A stretch of DNA of 18,979 nt from Balneolaceae bacterium. Its GTDB lineage: Bacteria; Bacteroidota; Rhodothermia; Balneolales; Balneolaceae. The notes under the pieces are model-generated. The model worked only from the letters and a program-made list of their open reading frames with translations, was not told where the DNA came from and did no database searches. The position numbers were made by a program, and so were the translations under genes. Shown here piece by piece: positions 6,915-16,030 of the stretch. Location of the stretch: positions 1 through 18,979 of the forward strand of contig SKRK01000333.1 of NCBI GenBank assembly GCA_007118525.1, read 5' to 3'. How positions within the stretch are numbered: position 1 is the first letter of the stretch; each line of letters begins with the position of its first letter.

Positions 6915-8174
6915 ATGCAAAACGACATCTCAAAACTTATTATTCAATCTTTTGCTGAGATAGCAAAAGATAAAGGTATTGATAAAGATCTGCTTCTATC
7001 CATCCTGGAAGACGTATTCCGTACGATGATCCGGAAAAAATATGAATCTGATGATGCGTTTGAAGTTATTCTGAATGCTGACAGGGGCGAAATTCAGATC
7101 CTTCATATACGGGAAGTAGTTCCTGCCGATGAACTAACTGATCCTGTAACTGAAATTTCACTGGAAGAAGCACTCACGCATGATCCGGAACTGGAACTCT
7201 ATGATGAGTATGCCCAGGAGATTTCCATAACAGATTTTGGAAGACGCGCCGTTACTATGGCACGCCAGCAATTGGCACAGCGTATCAGGGAGATAGAAAA
7301 AGATAATATCTTTGAAGACTACTCGGATCGTGTTGGTGAAATTGTATTGGGTGATGTTTACCAGGTGCGCAACAACAAAGACATTCTTGTTAATCATAAT
7401 GGTGTTGAGCTGCTGATGCCTAAAAGCGAGCAGATATACAAAGACAGGTATCGAAAAGGAGATACAATTCGTGCTGTAGTTGTTGAAGTAAAACGAGTGG
7501 GTGGTAATCCAACCGTGATTATTTCCCGAACTTCATCTTTGTTTTTAGAGAGATTATTTGAAAATGAAATTCCCGAAGTATTTGACGGAATCATCGAATT
7601 AAAACGAATTGCCCGTGAACCCGGCGATCGTTCAAAAGTAGCTGTGGTATCTCACGATGAACGTGTTGATCCTGTTGGTGCCTGTGTGGGCATGAAGGGT
7701 ATTCGTATTCACGCTGTAGTTCGCGAACTGCAAAATGAAAATATTGACGTAATTAACTATAGCCCCGATAAAGCAGAATTTATTAAACGAGCTTTGCAGC
7801 CGGCTCAGGTTTTAAAAGTTGAGCTCAGCGAAGATGGCAAGCGCGCAAGCGTTCTTGTACCTGCCGACGAAGTTTCTAAAGCCATTGGCAAAGGCGGTGT
7901 AAATATCCGGCTGGCTTCCAAGCTGGTTGATTGTGAAATCGATGTATTCAGAGAAGTTGAAGAGGAGGATGATATCGACCTCTACGAATTCGAAGTTGAT
8001 TTTGGAAAAGAAACCATTGAATTGCTTAATGAAATCGGATGCGATAGCGCTCGTGCTGTTCTCGAACTTGATGAAGATGAGTTGGTTCGCAGAACCGAAG
8101 GCAAAATCACCAAAGAAGAAGCTGAGCGAATTATCGATATCATAGCTTATGAATTTGAGGACGAACAAGATTGA
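6915..8174 (+). CDS. nusA: Transcription termination/antitermination factor NusA
   Basis: NusA binds RNA polymerase and nascent RNA and modulates pausing, intrinsic termination and antitermination. The 419 residues show the N-terminal polymerase-binding domain (1-130), an S1 domain (about 133-205), KH1 with GMKG at 259-262 and KH2 with GKGG at 325-328. An acidic C-terminal segment (about 345-419) looks like one helix-hairpin-helix-like repeat. E. coli NusA (495) has two such acidic repeats and Bacillus (about 370) has none, so this form is intermediate. It starts 34 bases after rimP with no ribosome site. The ylxR and ylxQ genes that separate nusA and infB in Bacillus are missing here; only 63 non-coding bases follow. 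Confidence 0.97.
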   Translation: MQNDISKLIIQSFAEIAKDKGIDKDLLLSILEDVFRTMIRKKYESDDAFEVILNADRGEIQILHIREVVPADELTDPVTEISLEEALTHDPELELYDEYAQEISITDFGRRAVTMARQQLAQRIREIEKDNIFEDYSDRVGEIVLGDVYQVRNNKDILVNHNGVELLMPKSEQIYKDRYRKGDTIRAVVVEVKRVGGNPTVIISRTSSLFLERLFENEIPEVFDGIIELKRIAREPGDRSKVAVVSHDERVDPVGACVGMKGIRIHAVVRELQNENIDVINYSPDKAEFIKRALQPAQVLKVELSEDGKRASVLVPADEVSKAIGKGGVNIRLASKLVDCEIDVFREVEEEDDIDLYEFEVDFGKETIELLNEIGCDSARAVLELDEDELVRRTEGKITKEEAERIIDIIAYEFEDEQD

Positions 8175-8237
8175 TCGTAACTTACGGCATCGTCTCACAT
8201 TCACTACATTATTTGTTAAACTGACGTAAACACTTTT

Positions 8238-11138
8238 ATGACGGACCATAAACCGAAAAAACTCTTTAAGGTAGCATCAGAATTTAATGTTGCCACTCAG
8301 TCAATTGTTGATACATTGAGTGATAATGGGTTTGATGTGGCCAATAGGCCCAATTCCAAGATTACTCCTGAAATGTATGATGTACTGGAGGGGATATACG
8401 GCGATGACAAAGAGAAAAGTCTTGAGCACGAGAAGGCCCGCGAAGAGTATGAGAGTCGTCGCAACCAGATCATGTCGAGTCGAAATGAGAGTGTTACGAT
8501 CGACAATTTTCTTGAACCTATTGATGAGACTTTAGAGCCTCAGGATGAGGTTGAGGAGAAAAAAGAGGAACCTGCCGAAGAAAAACCGGTTCAGAAACCA
8601 CTCGATCTTGAACCGCTCGAAGAGCAGGCTACCGAAGAAGAACCTGAAGTTTCTGCTGAGGAAGAACCGGGGGTTGAGGAAATTCCTGAAGAAGAATTAG
8701 AAGCAAAAGAAGAGGCTGTAAAGGAAGAACCGGTCGACGAAGTTGTGATCGAGGAAGAAATTGCTGAAGAAAAACAACCGGAAGCTGATAAGGCAGAAGA
8801 AGAAGTAAGTGTAAAAGCTGAAAGTGAAGAAGAAGACAAAGATTCTGAAGAAGAAGTTGCAGATGAAGATGAAGATGAAATTGCTTCAGATGAAATAGTT
8901 GATGATGAAGATGAAGATGAAGATGAAGTCAAATCTGAAACTGCTGCCAAAGATGAAGAAGATCCTGAAAAAATTATCCGGGGTAGGGCAGGTAAGCTTA
9001 CAGGTACAAAAGTATTAGGTAAAGTAGAATTCTCCAGGGATTCCAAAAAGAAACGTAAGACTCGTAAAAGGAAAAAAGACCGTACTGAAGCCGATGAACC
9101 GGATGCAGCAACCACTGCAAAACCTGCAAAGCCTGCGGCAGCAAAAGATGCTGATAAGGACAAAAAGACTACTAAGAAAGCTAAAAAGAAGAAAGGCAAG
9201 CGCAGCTCTAAGGTTGACGAAGACGACGTAGAGAAGAAAATGCGTGAAACCATGCAGCAGATGCAGAGTGGCGGCACCGTTGGAAGTAAGCGCCAGAAGA
9301 GAAGACGCCAGAGAAAAGAGGAGAGAGAAGAGGAGCGTGCACTGCAGGAGGAGTTGGGTGAAACGGAAACAGATGTTATTGAAGTAACCGAATTTATTAC
9401 GGTTAGTGATCTGGCAGATATGCTTGAAGTAAAACCAACAGATGTAATTACTACCTGTATGTCTTTAGGTATGATGGTATCCATCAATCAAAGACTGGAC
9501 GCCTCCACTATTGAACTTGTAGCCGCCGAGTACGACTGTGAAGTCGATTTCGTGGATGCAGAAGAGATGATAGACGAAGAACTTGAACTTGAAGAGGATA
9601 AACCCGAGGATCTTGAACCCCGTGCACCGATTATTACGGTAATGGGTCACGTTGATCATGGTAAAACATCACTTCTTGATTACATTAGGCACACAAAAGT
9701 AGCTGCCGGAGAAGCCGGGGGAATCACCCAACATGTTGGCGCCTACGAAGTAAAAACAGATTCAGGTAAAGCAATTACCTTCCTGGATACACCCGGTCAC
9801 GAGGCGTTTACCGCTATGAGAAGCCGTGGTGCGCAGGCAACTGACATTGTAATTCTTGTTGTCGCAGCCGACGATGCCGTTATGCCTCAAACCATTGAGG
9901 CGATCAATCACGCTAAAGCTGCCGATGTATCTATTGTGGTAGCTATTAACAAGATGGATAAAGCCGGAGCTAATCCCGATAAAATTAAACAGCAGCTATC
10001 AGATCATGGTGTGATAGTTGAAGAGTATGGCGGTACCAATCAGGTGGCTCAAGTTTCAGCTCACACAGGAGAAGGTATTGATGAATTACTTGAAAAAGTA
10101 TTGATCGAAGCTGAATTGATGGAATTGAAAGCCAATCCGAACAGACTGGCTCAGGGAATTGTACTGGAGTCGCGGGTTGATAAAGGAAAGGGAACCGTTG
10201 CCAATGTATTGGTGCAAAACGGTACGCTTAAAGTGGGTGACCCATTTGTTGCCGGGCCGGTATTTGGCCGTGTTCGTGCCATGGAGAATGAACTTGGAAA
10301 ACGCCTTAAAGAAGCCGGGCCATCTACACCCATTCAGCTGACCGGTTTTGACAATACACCACAGGCCGGCGACAGACTAATTGTACCAAAGGATGAGAAA
10401 ACGGCCAAAGATATTGCCAATCAGAGGCAGCAGATTCGCCGTGAACAGTCGCTTAGAAGAGTTAAACATCTTACACTCGATGATCTCTCCAGACGAATGG
10501 CGCTTGGTGAAGTTTCTGAACTTAATATCATTATCAAAGCTGATGTTGATGGCTCAATTGAAGCCTTGTCGGGTGCGCTACAGAAATTAAGTACCGAAGA
10601 GGTGTCTGTAAATATTATTCACACAGGTTCTGGCGCCATCACCGAGTCGGATGTGCTGTTGGCTTCAGCATCCGATGCAATTATTATCGGTTTCCAGGTT
10701 AGACCTACTGCAAATGCCAGAAAACTCGCTGAAGCAGAGAGTATCGATATACGCCTATTCAGCGTGATCTATGATGCTGTTGATGAGGTTCACGATGCAC
10801 TTGAAGGCTTGTTGAGCCCTGAAATTAAGGAAGAGATGAAAGCGATGGTTACCGTTCGTGAAGTCTTTAAAGTAACAAAAGTAGGTACTATTGCCGGTTG
10901 TTACGTAAATGAAGGGAAAGTGAACAGAAATAACCCGATACGGATCATTCGTGATGGCGTTGTAATTTGGGAAGGTGAAATTGACTCGCTCAAGCGCTTC
11001 AAAGATGATGTTAAAGAGGTGCAGGCAGGTTATGAGTGTGGAATAAGCATTGTGAATTTCAATGACATTAAAGTAGGTGATGAATTTGAAAGCTATGCCG
11101 TAACTGAAACCAAGCGTAAACTTGAAGACGCTAGGTAA
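8238..11138 (+). CDS. infB: Translation initiation factor IF-2
   Basis: IF2 is the GTPase that places initiator fMet-tRNA on the 30S subunit and promotes 50S joining. The 966 residues begin with an IF2_N domain (about 5-55). A strongly acidic linker (92-244) contains GATGAA hexamer repeats. A basic Lys/Arg segment (268 to about 375) and a second IF2_N-like domain (about 380-440) follow. The G domain has GHVDHGKT at 470-477, DTPGH at 517-521 and NKMD at 571-574. Beyond it come the domain II barrel, IF-2 domain 3 (near 775-880) and the C-terminal fMet-tRNA-binding barrel ([21 protein letters not shown]). All GTPase motifs are intact. E. coli IF2 is 890 residues; the excess lies in the linker. 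No ribosome site precedes ATG 8238. Confidence 0.98.
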   Translation: MTDHKPKKLFKVASEFNVATQSIVDTLSDNGFDVANRPNSKITPEMYDVLEGIYGDDKEKSLEHEKAREEYESRRNQIMSSRNESVTIDNFLEPIDETLEPQDEVEEKKEEPAEEKPVQKPLDLEPLEEQATEEEPEVSAEEEPGVEEIPEEELEAKEEAVKEEPVDEVVIEEEIAEEKQPEADKAEEEVSVKAESEEEDKDSEEEVADEDEDEIASDEIVDDEDEDEDEVKSETAAKDEEDPEKIIRGRAGKLTGTKVLGKVEFSRDSKKKRKTRKRKKDRTEADEPDAATTAKPAKPAAAKDADKDKKTTKKAKKKKGKRSSKVDEDDVEKKMRETMQQMQSGGTVGSKRQKRRRQRKEEREEERALQEELGETETDVIEVTEFITVSDLADMLEVKPTDVITTCMSLGMMVSINQRLDASTIELVAAEYDCEVDFVDAEEMIDEELELEEDKPEDLEPRAPIITVMGHVDHGKTSLLDYIRHTKVAAGEAGGITQHVGAYEVKTDSGKAITFLDTPGHEAFTAMRSRGAQATDIVILVVAADDAVMPQTIEAINHAKAADVSIVVAINKMDKAGANPDKIKQQLSDHGVIVEEYGGTNQVAQVSAHTGEGIDELLEKVLIEAELMELKANPNRLAQGIVLESRVDKGKGTVANVLVQNGTLKVGDPFVAGPVFGRVRAMENELGKRLKEAGPSTPIQLTGFDNTPQAGDRLIVPKDEKTAKDIANQRQQIRREQSLRRVKHLTLDDLSRRMALGEVSELNIIIKADVDGSIEALSGALQKLSTEEVSVNIIHTGSGAITESDVLLASASDAIIIGFQVRPTANARKLAEAESIDIRLFSVIYDAVDEVHDALEGLLSPEIKEEMKAMVTVREVFKVTKVGTIAGCYVNEGKVNRNNPIRIIRDGVVIWEGEIDSLKRFKDDVKEVQAGYECGISIVNFNDIKVGDEFESYAVTETKRKLEDAR
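8862..8927 (+). repeat. GATGAA hexamer repeats inside infB linker
   Basis: Three perfect tandem GATGAA units (8862-8879) and, after a short spacer, four more (8904-8927) encode Asp-Glu pairs in the acidic linker of IF2. Because the unit is a multiple of three, gain or loss of copies would change the linker length without breaking the frame. Confidence 0.85.
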
Positions 11139-11161
11139 AATCGGTTTCAATAATCAGATCC

Positions 11162-11184
11162 GGAACAGGGTTCTGCCCTGTTTC
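11162..11184 (+). other. Stable stem-loop between infB and rbfA
   Basis: A 9-bp inverted repeat (GGAACAGGG with CCCTGTTTC, one G-U pair, loop TTCTG) occupies the 72-base gap. The bases after it are CAAAATTG-like, with no T-run, so it is not an intrinsic terminator. It may be an RNA-processing or mRNA-stability element that sets different levels for infB and the downstream genes. Confidence 0.6.
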
Positions 11185-11210
11185 AAAATTGTAAATCACA
11201 GTCAATTGCC

Positions 11211-11588
11211 ATGAGTATCCGTACAGAGAGACTCGCTTCCGTAATTCAGAAAGACCTGGGTGAAATTCTTCAGCGGAATTATCAACCCATGGGTACCTTT
11301 ATTACGGTAACACGCGTAAGAATGACCGACGACCTGTCTATTGCTAAAGTTTACCTTAGCATTTTCTCGCCAAACCGTGATGTAGCTCCGGTCTATAAAA
11401 AAATTGACGACAGTCAGGATGAAATTCGCTATCTGCTGGCTTCAAAAATCAAGAACCAGGTAAGGCGAATCCCCGAACTTCTCTTTTTTGAAGATGACAG
11501 TGCTGAATATGTAAACAAAATCGAAGATCTCTTCTCTAAAGTGAAAGGAGATAATCCCGAAAAGCGTGATGTTGATAACGAGAATTAA
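11211..11588 (+). CDS. rbfA: 30S ribosome-binding factor RbfA
   Basis: RbfA binds immature 30S subunits near the 5' end of 16S rRNA and is needed for late maturation and cold adaptation. The 125-residue product shows the KH-like family pattern: RTERLASVIQKDLGEIL helix, TFITVTRVRMTDDLSIAKVYLSIF strands, and a final KIKNQVRRIPELLFFEDDSAEY segment. Length agrees with E. coli (133). A short acidic, Asn-rich tail follows. It ends 2 bases before truB, so the two are translated as a tight pair. The start has no ribosome-binding sequence. Confidence 0.94.
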   Translation: MSIRTERLASVIQKDLGEILQRNYQPMGTFITVTRVRMTDDLSIAKVYLSIFSPNRDVAPVYKKIDDSQDEIRYLLASKIKNQVRRIPELLFFEDDSAEYVNKIEDLFSKVKGDNPEKRDVDNEN

Positions 11589-11590
11589 AA

Positions 11591-12340
11591 ATGGCTAAAA
11601 AAGCCATTCCCATTTCTGAACTTCCTGTTATTAGTAAACAGACCGATCCATCCATCTCGCCGGATCTGTTTATTACAGGTGCAATTATTTTGATTGATAA
11701 ACCTCTGGAATGGACCAGCTTTGATGCTGTGAAATACGTGAGGAATCGTATACCCCCTAAAAAGGTAGGCCATGCAGGCACGCTCGACCCGCTTGCAACC
11801 GGACTCCTGGTTCTCTGTTCCGGAAGGGCCACTAAATCAATCTCTCAAATCCAGGAAGAGAAAAAAACCTATGTTGCTACCATTGAATTTGGCTCTTCTA
11901 CTCCAAGTTTTGATGCTGCTACTGAAGCCGATCACACTGCGGAATGGCAGCATATTCAGGAAGATGTAGTAAAGAAAGTTCTGGATGAACATTTTACAGA
12001 TACTATCTCCCAGGTACCGCCAATCTATTCTGCCATAAAAGTTAAAGGTGAGAGGCTCTATAAACTTGCCCGAAGGGGTGAGGATATTGAAATTAAGCCG
12101 CGAAACGTTCACATTCATGAACATGAAATTATTGAATTCAAACCACCCCATTTAACCCTCAAGGTTACCTGTGGTAAAGGTACTTACATTCGTTCGCTGG
12201 CACATGATCTTGGTTTAATGCTGGAAAGCAGGGCGCATCTGTCAGGTCTCAGAAGAACGGCAACCGGACCATTTGATGTTCGGTTTGCATTCACTCCCGA
12301 AGAGTTTGATCTTTTTTCAACATCACTGGAAAAAATCTGA
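11591..12340 (+). CDS. truB: tRNA pseudouridine-55 synthase TruB (short form)
   Basis: TruB converts U55 in the T-loop of elongator tRNAs to pseudouridine. The catalytic motif GHAGTLDPLATGLL holds the nucleophile Asp at residue 66. Other conserved stretches are DKPLEWTSFDAV, KTYVATIEFG, the VPPIYSAIKVKGERLYKLAR segment and GTYIRSLAHDLG. At 249 residues it lacks most of the C-terminal PUA domain found in E. coli TruB (314), as is usual in Bacteroidota-type enzymes. About 30 poorly conserved residues precede the first family strand. It is separated from rbfA by 2 bases and from ribF by 8. Confidence 0.95.
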   Translation: MAKKAIPISELPVISKQTDPSISPDLFITGAIILIDKPLEWTSFDAVKYVRNRIPPKKVGHAGTLDPLATGLLVLCSGRATKSISQIQEEKKTYVATIEFGSSTPSFDAATEADHTAEWQHIQEDVVKKVLDEHFTDTISQVPPIYSAIKVKGERLYKLARRGEDIEIKPRNVHIHEHEIIEFKPPHLTLKVTCGKGTYIRSLAHDLGLMLESRAHLSGLRRTATGPFDVRFAFTPEEFDLFSTSLEKI

Positions 12341-12348
12341 AGAACTTT

Positions 12349-13311
12349 ATGGCAAAAATAATTTATATAAAAGACGTAAAGAGGAAACCCGATACTGTTC
12401 TCACGGTTGGCAGTTTTGACGGTGTTCATGCCGGCCACAAGGTTCTTATCAATACGGTTATCGTAAAGGCACGCTTACGCGGAGCCAGAAGCGTCATTGT
12501 TACATTTGATCCGCACCCGCGAGAGATTATTAATCCCGGTGCAGCGGGCATTAAACTTTTAAGCACCCTTGAAGAGCGAAGCGAGCTGCTGGCTGACCTG
12601 GGAATTGATGAAATGATTGTAATTCCATTTGATCGCGATTTTTCTCTCTTAACTTCTGAAGAGTTTGTTCGTGATATTATTTGGGAGAAAATTGGATTAA
12701 GCGAATTTGTAATTGGATATGACCACCAGTTTGGAAGAAACAGAGAAGGCACTATAGAAACGGTTCAGCAGTTGGGAAGAGAACTGGGATTTGATACACA
12801 TGTTGTGTCGAAGCAGGAGGTGGGGGATAAAACCGTGAGCAGTACGGTTATCCGTAAAGCGATTCAGGAAGATGGAGACATGAAGTTTGCTGCAAAACTG
12901 CTGGAGAGAATGTACATATTAAACGGTACGGTTGTGCACGGTGATAAACGAGGAAAAAAAATCGGATATCCCACCGCGAATGTACATCTCGAAAATCCCA
13001 AAAAGATCACTCCCAGGCGTGGGGTCTATGCTGTTTGGGTTCGAATAGACGGGAAGTATTACGGAGGCATGATGAATATCGGAGTCCGTCCAACCTTTGA
13101 AGGATCAACAGAAACTCTGGAAGTACATATTTTTGGTTTCAATAAAGATATATACGGGGTAGAGATTCAGATTCAATTTGTTGATCGAATTCGCGATGAA
13201 CGTTCATTCAGCGGCATAGGGGAGTTAAAAGCACAACTTAAAAACGATGAACAAGCTGTTCAAAAGGTTTTAAAGAAGAGTGAACCAGATATTGCAAAAC
13301 AACGGAATTAA
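12349..13311 (+). CDS. ribF: Bifunctional riboflavin kinase / FAD synthetase
   Basis: RibF phosphorylates riboflavin to FMN and then adenylates FMN to FAD. The 320-residue protein has both modules. The N-terminal nucleotidyltransferase shows GSFDGVHAGH at 21-30, FDPHPRE, a GYDHQFGRNREGT loop and SSTVIRKAI. The C-terminal riboflavin kinase shows GKKIGYPTAN at 202-211, RRGVYAVW and NIGVRPTF. Length matches E. coli RibF (313). Its place between truB and rpsO is conserved across many phyla and carries no special implication. The start has at most a weak GAAG upstream. Confidence 0.95.
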   Translation: MAKIIYIKDVKRKPDTVLTVGSFDGVHAGHKVLINTVIVKARLRGARSVIVTFDPHPREIINPGAAGIKLLSTLEERSELLADLGIDEMIVIPFDRDFSLLTSEEFVRDIIWEKIGLSEFVIGYDHQFGRNREGTIETVQQLGRELGFDTHVVSKQEVGDKTVSSTVIRKAIQEDGDMKFAAKLLERMYILNGTVVHGDKRGKKIGYPTANVHLENPKKITPRRGVYAVWVRIDGKYYGGMMNIGVRPTFEGSTETLEVHIFGFNKDIYGVEIQIQFVDRIRDERSFSGIGELKAQLKNDEQAVQKVLKKSEPDIAKQRN

Positions 13312-13361
13312 GCTTATTTTTTGAAGCTATAAGAGTTTATTAAAATCATTACAAATTACAG

Positions 13362-13631
13362 ATGAGTATAACGAAAGAACAAAAAGAAGAAATTATTGAA
13401 AAACACGGCGGAAGTGTTGAAAATAGCGGCGCTGTCGAATCACAAATTGCTATCCTTACAGCAAGAATAAATGACCTCACCGGTCATTTAAAGGAGAACA
13501 AAAAAGATCACTCTTCGCGACGTGGCCTGCTAAAAATGGTAGGTAAAAGAAGAAGACTTCTGAATTACTTCAGGGATAACGATATTGTAAAATACCGAGA
13601 GCTTATTAAAGAGCTTGGTATTCGAAAATAA
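13362..13631 (+). CDS. rpsO: 30S ribosomal protein S15
   Basis: S15 binds the three-way junction of helices 20-22 of 16S rRNA early in assembly and forms an intersubunit bridge. The 89 residues are the standard length. They include the four-helix pattern with [19 protein letters not shown], the [19 protein letters not shown] loop that contacts rRNA, and KRRRLLNYF. In many bacteria S15 represses its own mRNA through a leader structure; the 50-base leader here has only a minor 5-bp inverted repeat (AGCTT/AAGCT), so no autoregulatory fold can be claimed. A strong terminator follows 12 bases after the stop. Confidence 0.97.
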   Translation: MSITKEQKEEIIEKHGGSVENSGAVESQIAILTARINDLTGHLKENKKDHSSRRGLLKMVGKRRRLLNYFRDNDIVKYRELIKELGIRK

Positions 13632-13643
13632 GCATTTCTTTAA

Positions 13644-13671
13644 GGGTACGCTGAACGGCGTACCCTTTTTT
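13644..13671 (+). terminator. Intrinsic terminator after rpsO
   Basis: A perfect 8-bp GC-rich stem GGGTACGC/GCGTACCC with loop TGAACG is followed by six T residues. It ends the rimP-to-rpsO operon and implies that pnp has its own promoter downstream or depends on read-through. Confidence 0.94.
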
Positions 13672-13678
13672 ATATCCT

Positions 13679-13713
13679 CAAATATCATACGAATCAGCTT
13701 ATCCTGATATTTG
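13679..13713 (+). other. 9-bp inverted repeat in the pnp leader
   Basis: CAAATATCA (13679-13687) and TGATATTTG (13705-13713) are perfect inverted copies around a 17-base loop. The repeat starts 8 bases after the rpsO terminator and ends 57 bases before pnp. It could be an RNA stem-loop in the pnp leader or an operator. No T-run follows, so it is not a terminator. No promoter could be fixed with confidence in this 139-base gap. Confidence 0.55.
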
Positions 13714-13770
13714 TTTGAATTGCTTTACTAAAAGGATAGTCGACGAAAGGAAAACGAAAAGAAAGAAATA

Positions 13771-15891
13771 ATGAAAGAAGATTTTAGAAGCGTAGAATTT
13801 GCACCCGGAAAAACTATTTCCGTAGAAACGGGACGTCTTGCCAAATTAGCGGATGGTGCAGTAATGGTTCGAATGGGCGACACTATGGTGCTTTGTACTG
13901 TTGTAAGTGCCAAAGAGCCGAAGCCGGGACAGGATTTTTTCCCGATGGTTGTTGATTTAAGAGAAAGCTTTACAGCTGCCGGTAAATTTCCGGGCGGCTT
14001 TATGAAAAGAGAAGGCCGGCCATCTGATGGAGAAACATTGGCGAGCCGCCTGATTGACCGTAGTTTGCGTCCTCTTTTTCCAAGTGGTTATGTAAACGAA
14101 ACACAATATATCTGTCAGGTGTACTCTTCCGACGGACAAAATGAAGCGGATGTATTAGGTGCATTTGGAGCATCTGCAGCTACGCATATCTCCAGCATAC
14201 CATTCGATGGACCGATGTCGCAGGTTAAAGTGGGACGAATTAACGGCGAGTTTATCATCAATCCAACTATTGATGAACTGAAAGAGAGCGACATGGATCT
14301 GATTGTTGCAGGTACTGCAAAAAGCGTGATCATGATCGAAGGAGAAATGAAAGAGATTAGCGAAAAAGAGATGCTTGAGGCCGTTAAGGAAGGGCATAAG
14401 GCTATCGCAAAACTCTGTGAATTCCAGGAAGAATTGAGAAAAGAATTTGGCGTTGAAAAACGTGAGTTTACACCGACTGAAGGGAATAGTGACCTGGAAA
14501 GCAAAGTTGCTGACCATGTAGGCGACCAGCTGAAAGAAGTTGTGGCATCAGGACTCGGTAAAGAAGAGTTCGGCGCTAAGCTTAAAGAAATTAAAACGGC
14601 TGTTAAGGAAGCCATTACTGCTGAAGAAGGTTATGAGGAAGCAGGCGGTGAGATTTCCGAGATTTTTGGAAAAATGGTGAAAAACACCGTTCGGAACATG
14701 ATTCTTGAGAATAAAAAGCGTATTGACGGACGTGGTCCTGATGATATTCGCGATATCTGGACCCAGGTTGGATATCTGCCAAGAACCCATGGTTCTGCGA
14801 TCTTCTCGCGAGGCGAAACCCAGGCACTTGTATCTGTTGCACTCGGTACCAAGCGAGACGCACAAAGTATTGACACTCTGTTTCATGAAGAGGATCAAAC
14901 CTTTATGCTCCACTACAATTTTCCTCCATACTGTGTTGGCGAAGCTGGATTTTTACGCGGGCCCGGCCGTCGTGAAATCGGACATGGTTATCTCGCACAA
15001 CGTGCTCTGAAAATGGTACTCCCGGATTTTGATGATTTCGGATATGTAATCCGGGTTCGGTCAGACATTACTGAATCTAACGGATCATCATCCATGGCTT
15101 CCGTTTGTGGCGGCTCAATGGCCATGATGGACGCCGGTGTGCCGCTGCCCAAGCCGGTTGCAGGAATTGCAATGGGTATGATTGTCGGAGAAAACAATTC
15201 TGTTGTTCTTTCTGATATACAGGGAGAAGAAGATTTCATGGGCGACATGGATTTTAAAACTGCAGGTACCGCGGATGGTATAACAGCCACTCAAATGGAT
15301 ATGAAAATTCAGGGTATCAGCTTCGAAGTTATTGAAGAAGCCCTGATGCAGGCTCACAAAGGAAGATTGCACATACTTGGAAAAATGGCAGAAACCATCT
15401 CCAAAACCAGAGATACACTCTCTAAGTATGCACCGCAGTTTATCCGCATGACAATTGACGGAGACAGTATTGGCGCGGTAATCGGGCCGGGTGGTAAAGT
15501 AATTCAAACCCTTCAGAAAGAGACCGATACAGAGATCTGGATTGAAGAGGATGATCAGGGTAAAGGTCAGATTACAATCTCTGCCGACAGCCTCGAAAAA
15601 GCCGAAGCAGCCAAGAAAAGAATTCAGGCAGTTGCCGGTCAGCTCGATGAAGGCGCCACTTTTACAGGCACGGTTAAAGCCATTAAAGAGTACGGTGCTT
15701 TTGTAGAGATCGTACCCGGAAAAGAAGGCTTGCTTCATATCTCCGAAATTGCGCACGGACACATTAAAAACGTAGAAGATGTTCTTTCTGTGGGAGATGA
15801 GATTGAAGTAAAACTGCTAAAAGTTGAGCATGGCGGTAAATTACGCCTCTCAAGAAAAGCACTGTTACCTGAACCTGAACAAGGCGAATAA
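13771..15891 (+). CDS. pnp: Polyribonucleotide nucleotidyltransferase (PNPase)
   Basis: PNPase is a trimeric phosphorolytic 3'-5' exoribonuclease and a core enzyme of RNA turnover. The 706 residues contain a first RNase PH domain (about 10-215, with AAGKFPGGFMKREGRP and SRLIDRSLRPLFP), an all-helical linker (about 235-320), and the catalytic second RNase PH domain (about 320-545). In the latter, D488 and D494 in EEDFMGDMDF match the E. coli metal-binding Asp residues 486 and 492. A KH domain with GPGG at 572-575 and an S1 domain from about 628 follow. Length agrees with E. coli (711). The upstream region is purine-rich but has no well-spaced Shine-Dalgarno sequence. It has its own terminator. 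Confidence 0.98.
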   Translation: MKEDFRSVEFAPGKTISVETGRLAKLADGAVMVRMGDTMVLCTVVSAKEPKPGQDFFPMVVDLRESFTAAGKFPGGFMKREGRPSDGETLASRLIDRSLRPLFPSGYVNETQYICQVYSSDGQNEADVLGAFGASAATHISSIPFDGPMSQVKVGRINGEFIINPTIDELKESDMDLIVAGTAKSVIMIEGEMKEISEKEMLEAVKEGHKAIAKLCEFQEELRKEFGVEKREFTPTEGNSDLESKVADHVGDQLKEVVASGLGKEEFGAKLKEIKTAVKEAITAEEGYEEAGGEISEIFGKMVKNTVRNMILENKKRIDGRGPDDIRDIWTQVGYLPRTHGSAIFSRGETQALVSVALGTKRDAQSIDTLFHEEDQTFMLHYNFPPYCVGEAGFLRGPGRREIGHGYLAQRALKMVLPDFDDFGYVIRVRSDITESNGSSSMASVCGGSMAMMDAGVPLPKPVAGIAMGMIVGENNSVVLSDIQGEEDFMGDMDFKTAGTADGITATQMDMKIQGISFEVIEEALMQAHKGRLHILGKMAETISKTRDTLSKYAPQFIRMTIDGDSIGAVIGPGGKVIQTLQKETDTEIWIEEDDQGKGQITISADSLEKAEAAKKRIQAVAGQLDEGATFTGTVKAIKEYGAFVEIVPGKEGLLHISEIAHGHIKNVEDVLSVGDEIEVKLLKVEHGGKLRLSRKALLPEPEQGE

Positions 15892-15917
15892 CAGGTTTTA
15901 CCGAAAATGTTTACATT

Positions 15918-15948
15918 AGCGCCTCCCTACAACGGGGGCGCTTTTTTT
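15918..15948 (+). terminator. Intrinsic terminator after pnp
   Basis: AGCGCC pairs with GGCGCT, extended by CCC/GGG with one bulged T, and is followed by a run of seven T residues (15942-15948). It lies 27 bases past the pnp stop, so the M16 peptidase gene needs its own promoter in 15949-16030, where I see none that is clear. Confidence 0.92.
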
Positions 15949-16030
15949 ATGAAACGAAAGTCCTCATTTGAAGGCCATATGGTGACTTTGAAATCAAAAT
16001 ACCATTGTATCATTACTCAAAACTAATATA

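Noticed and set aside
8591..9487. A 298-codon Ser-rich open frame on the - strand
   Set aside because: It is the mirror of the GAA/GAT-rich acidic and AAG-rich basic linker of infB. Antisense of Glu/Asp codons gives Ser/Phe/Leu runs, there is no domain, and the + strand gene is certain.
15115..15762. A 215-codon - strand frame inside pnp
   Set aside because: It is antisense to the catalytic and KH region of PNPase; its sequence shows no known domain and no plausible start context.
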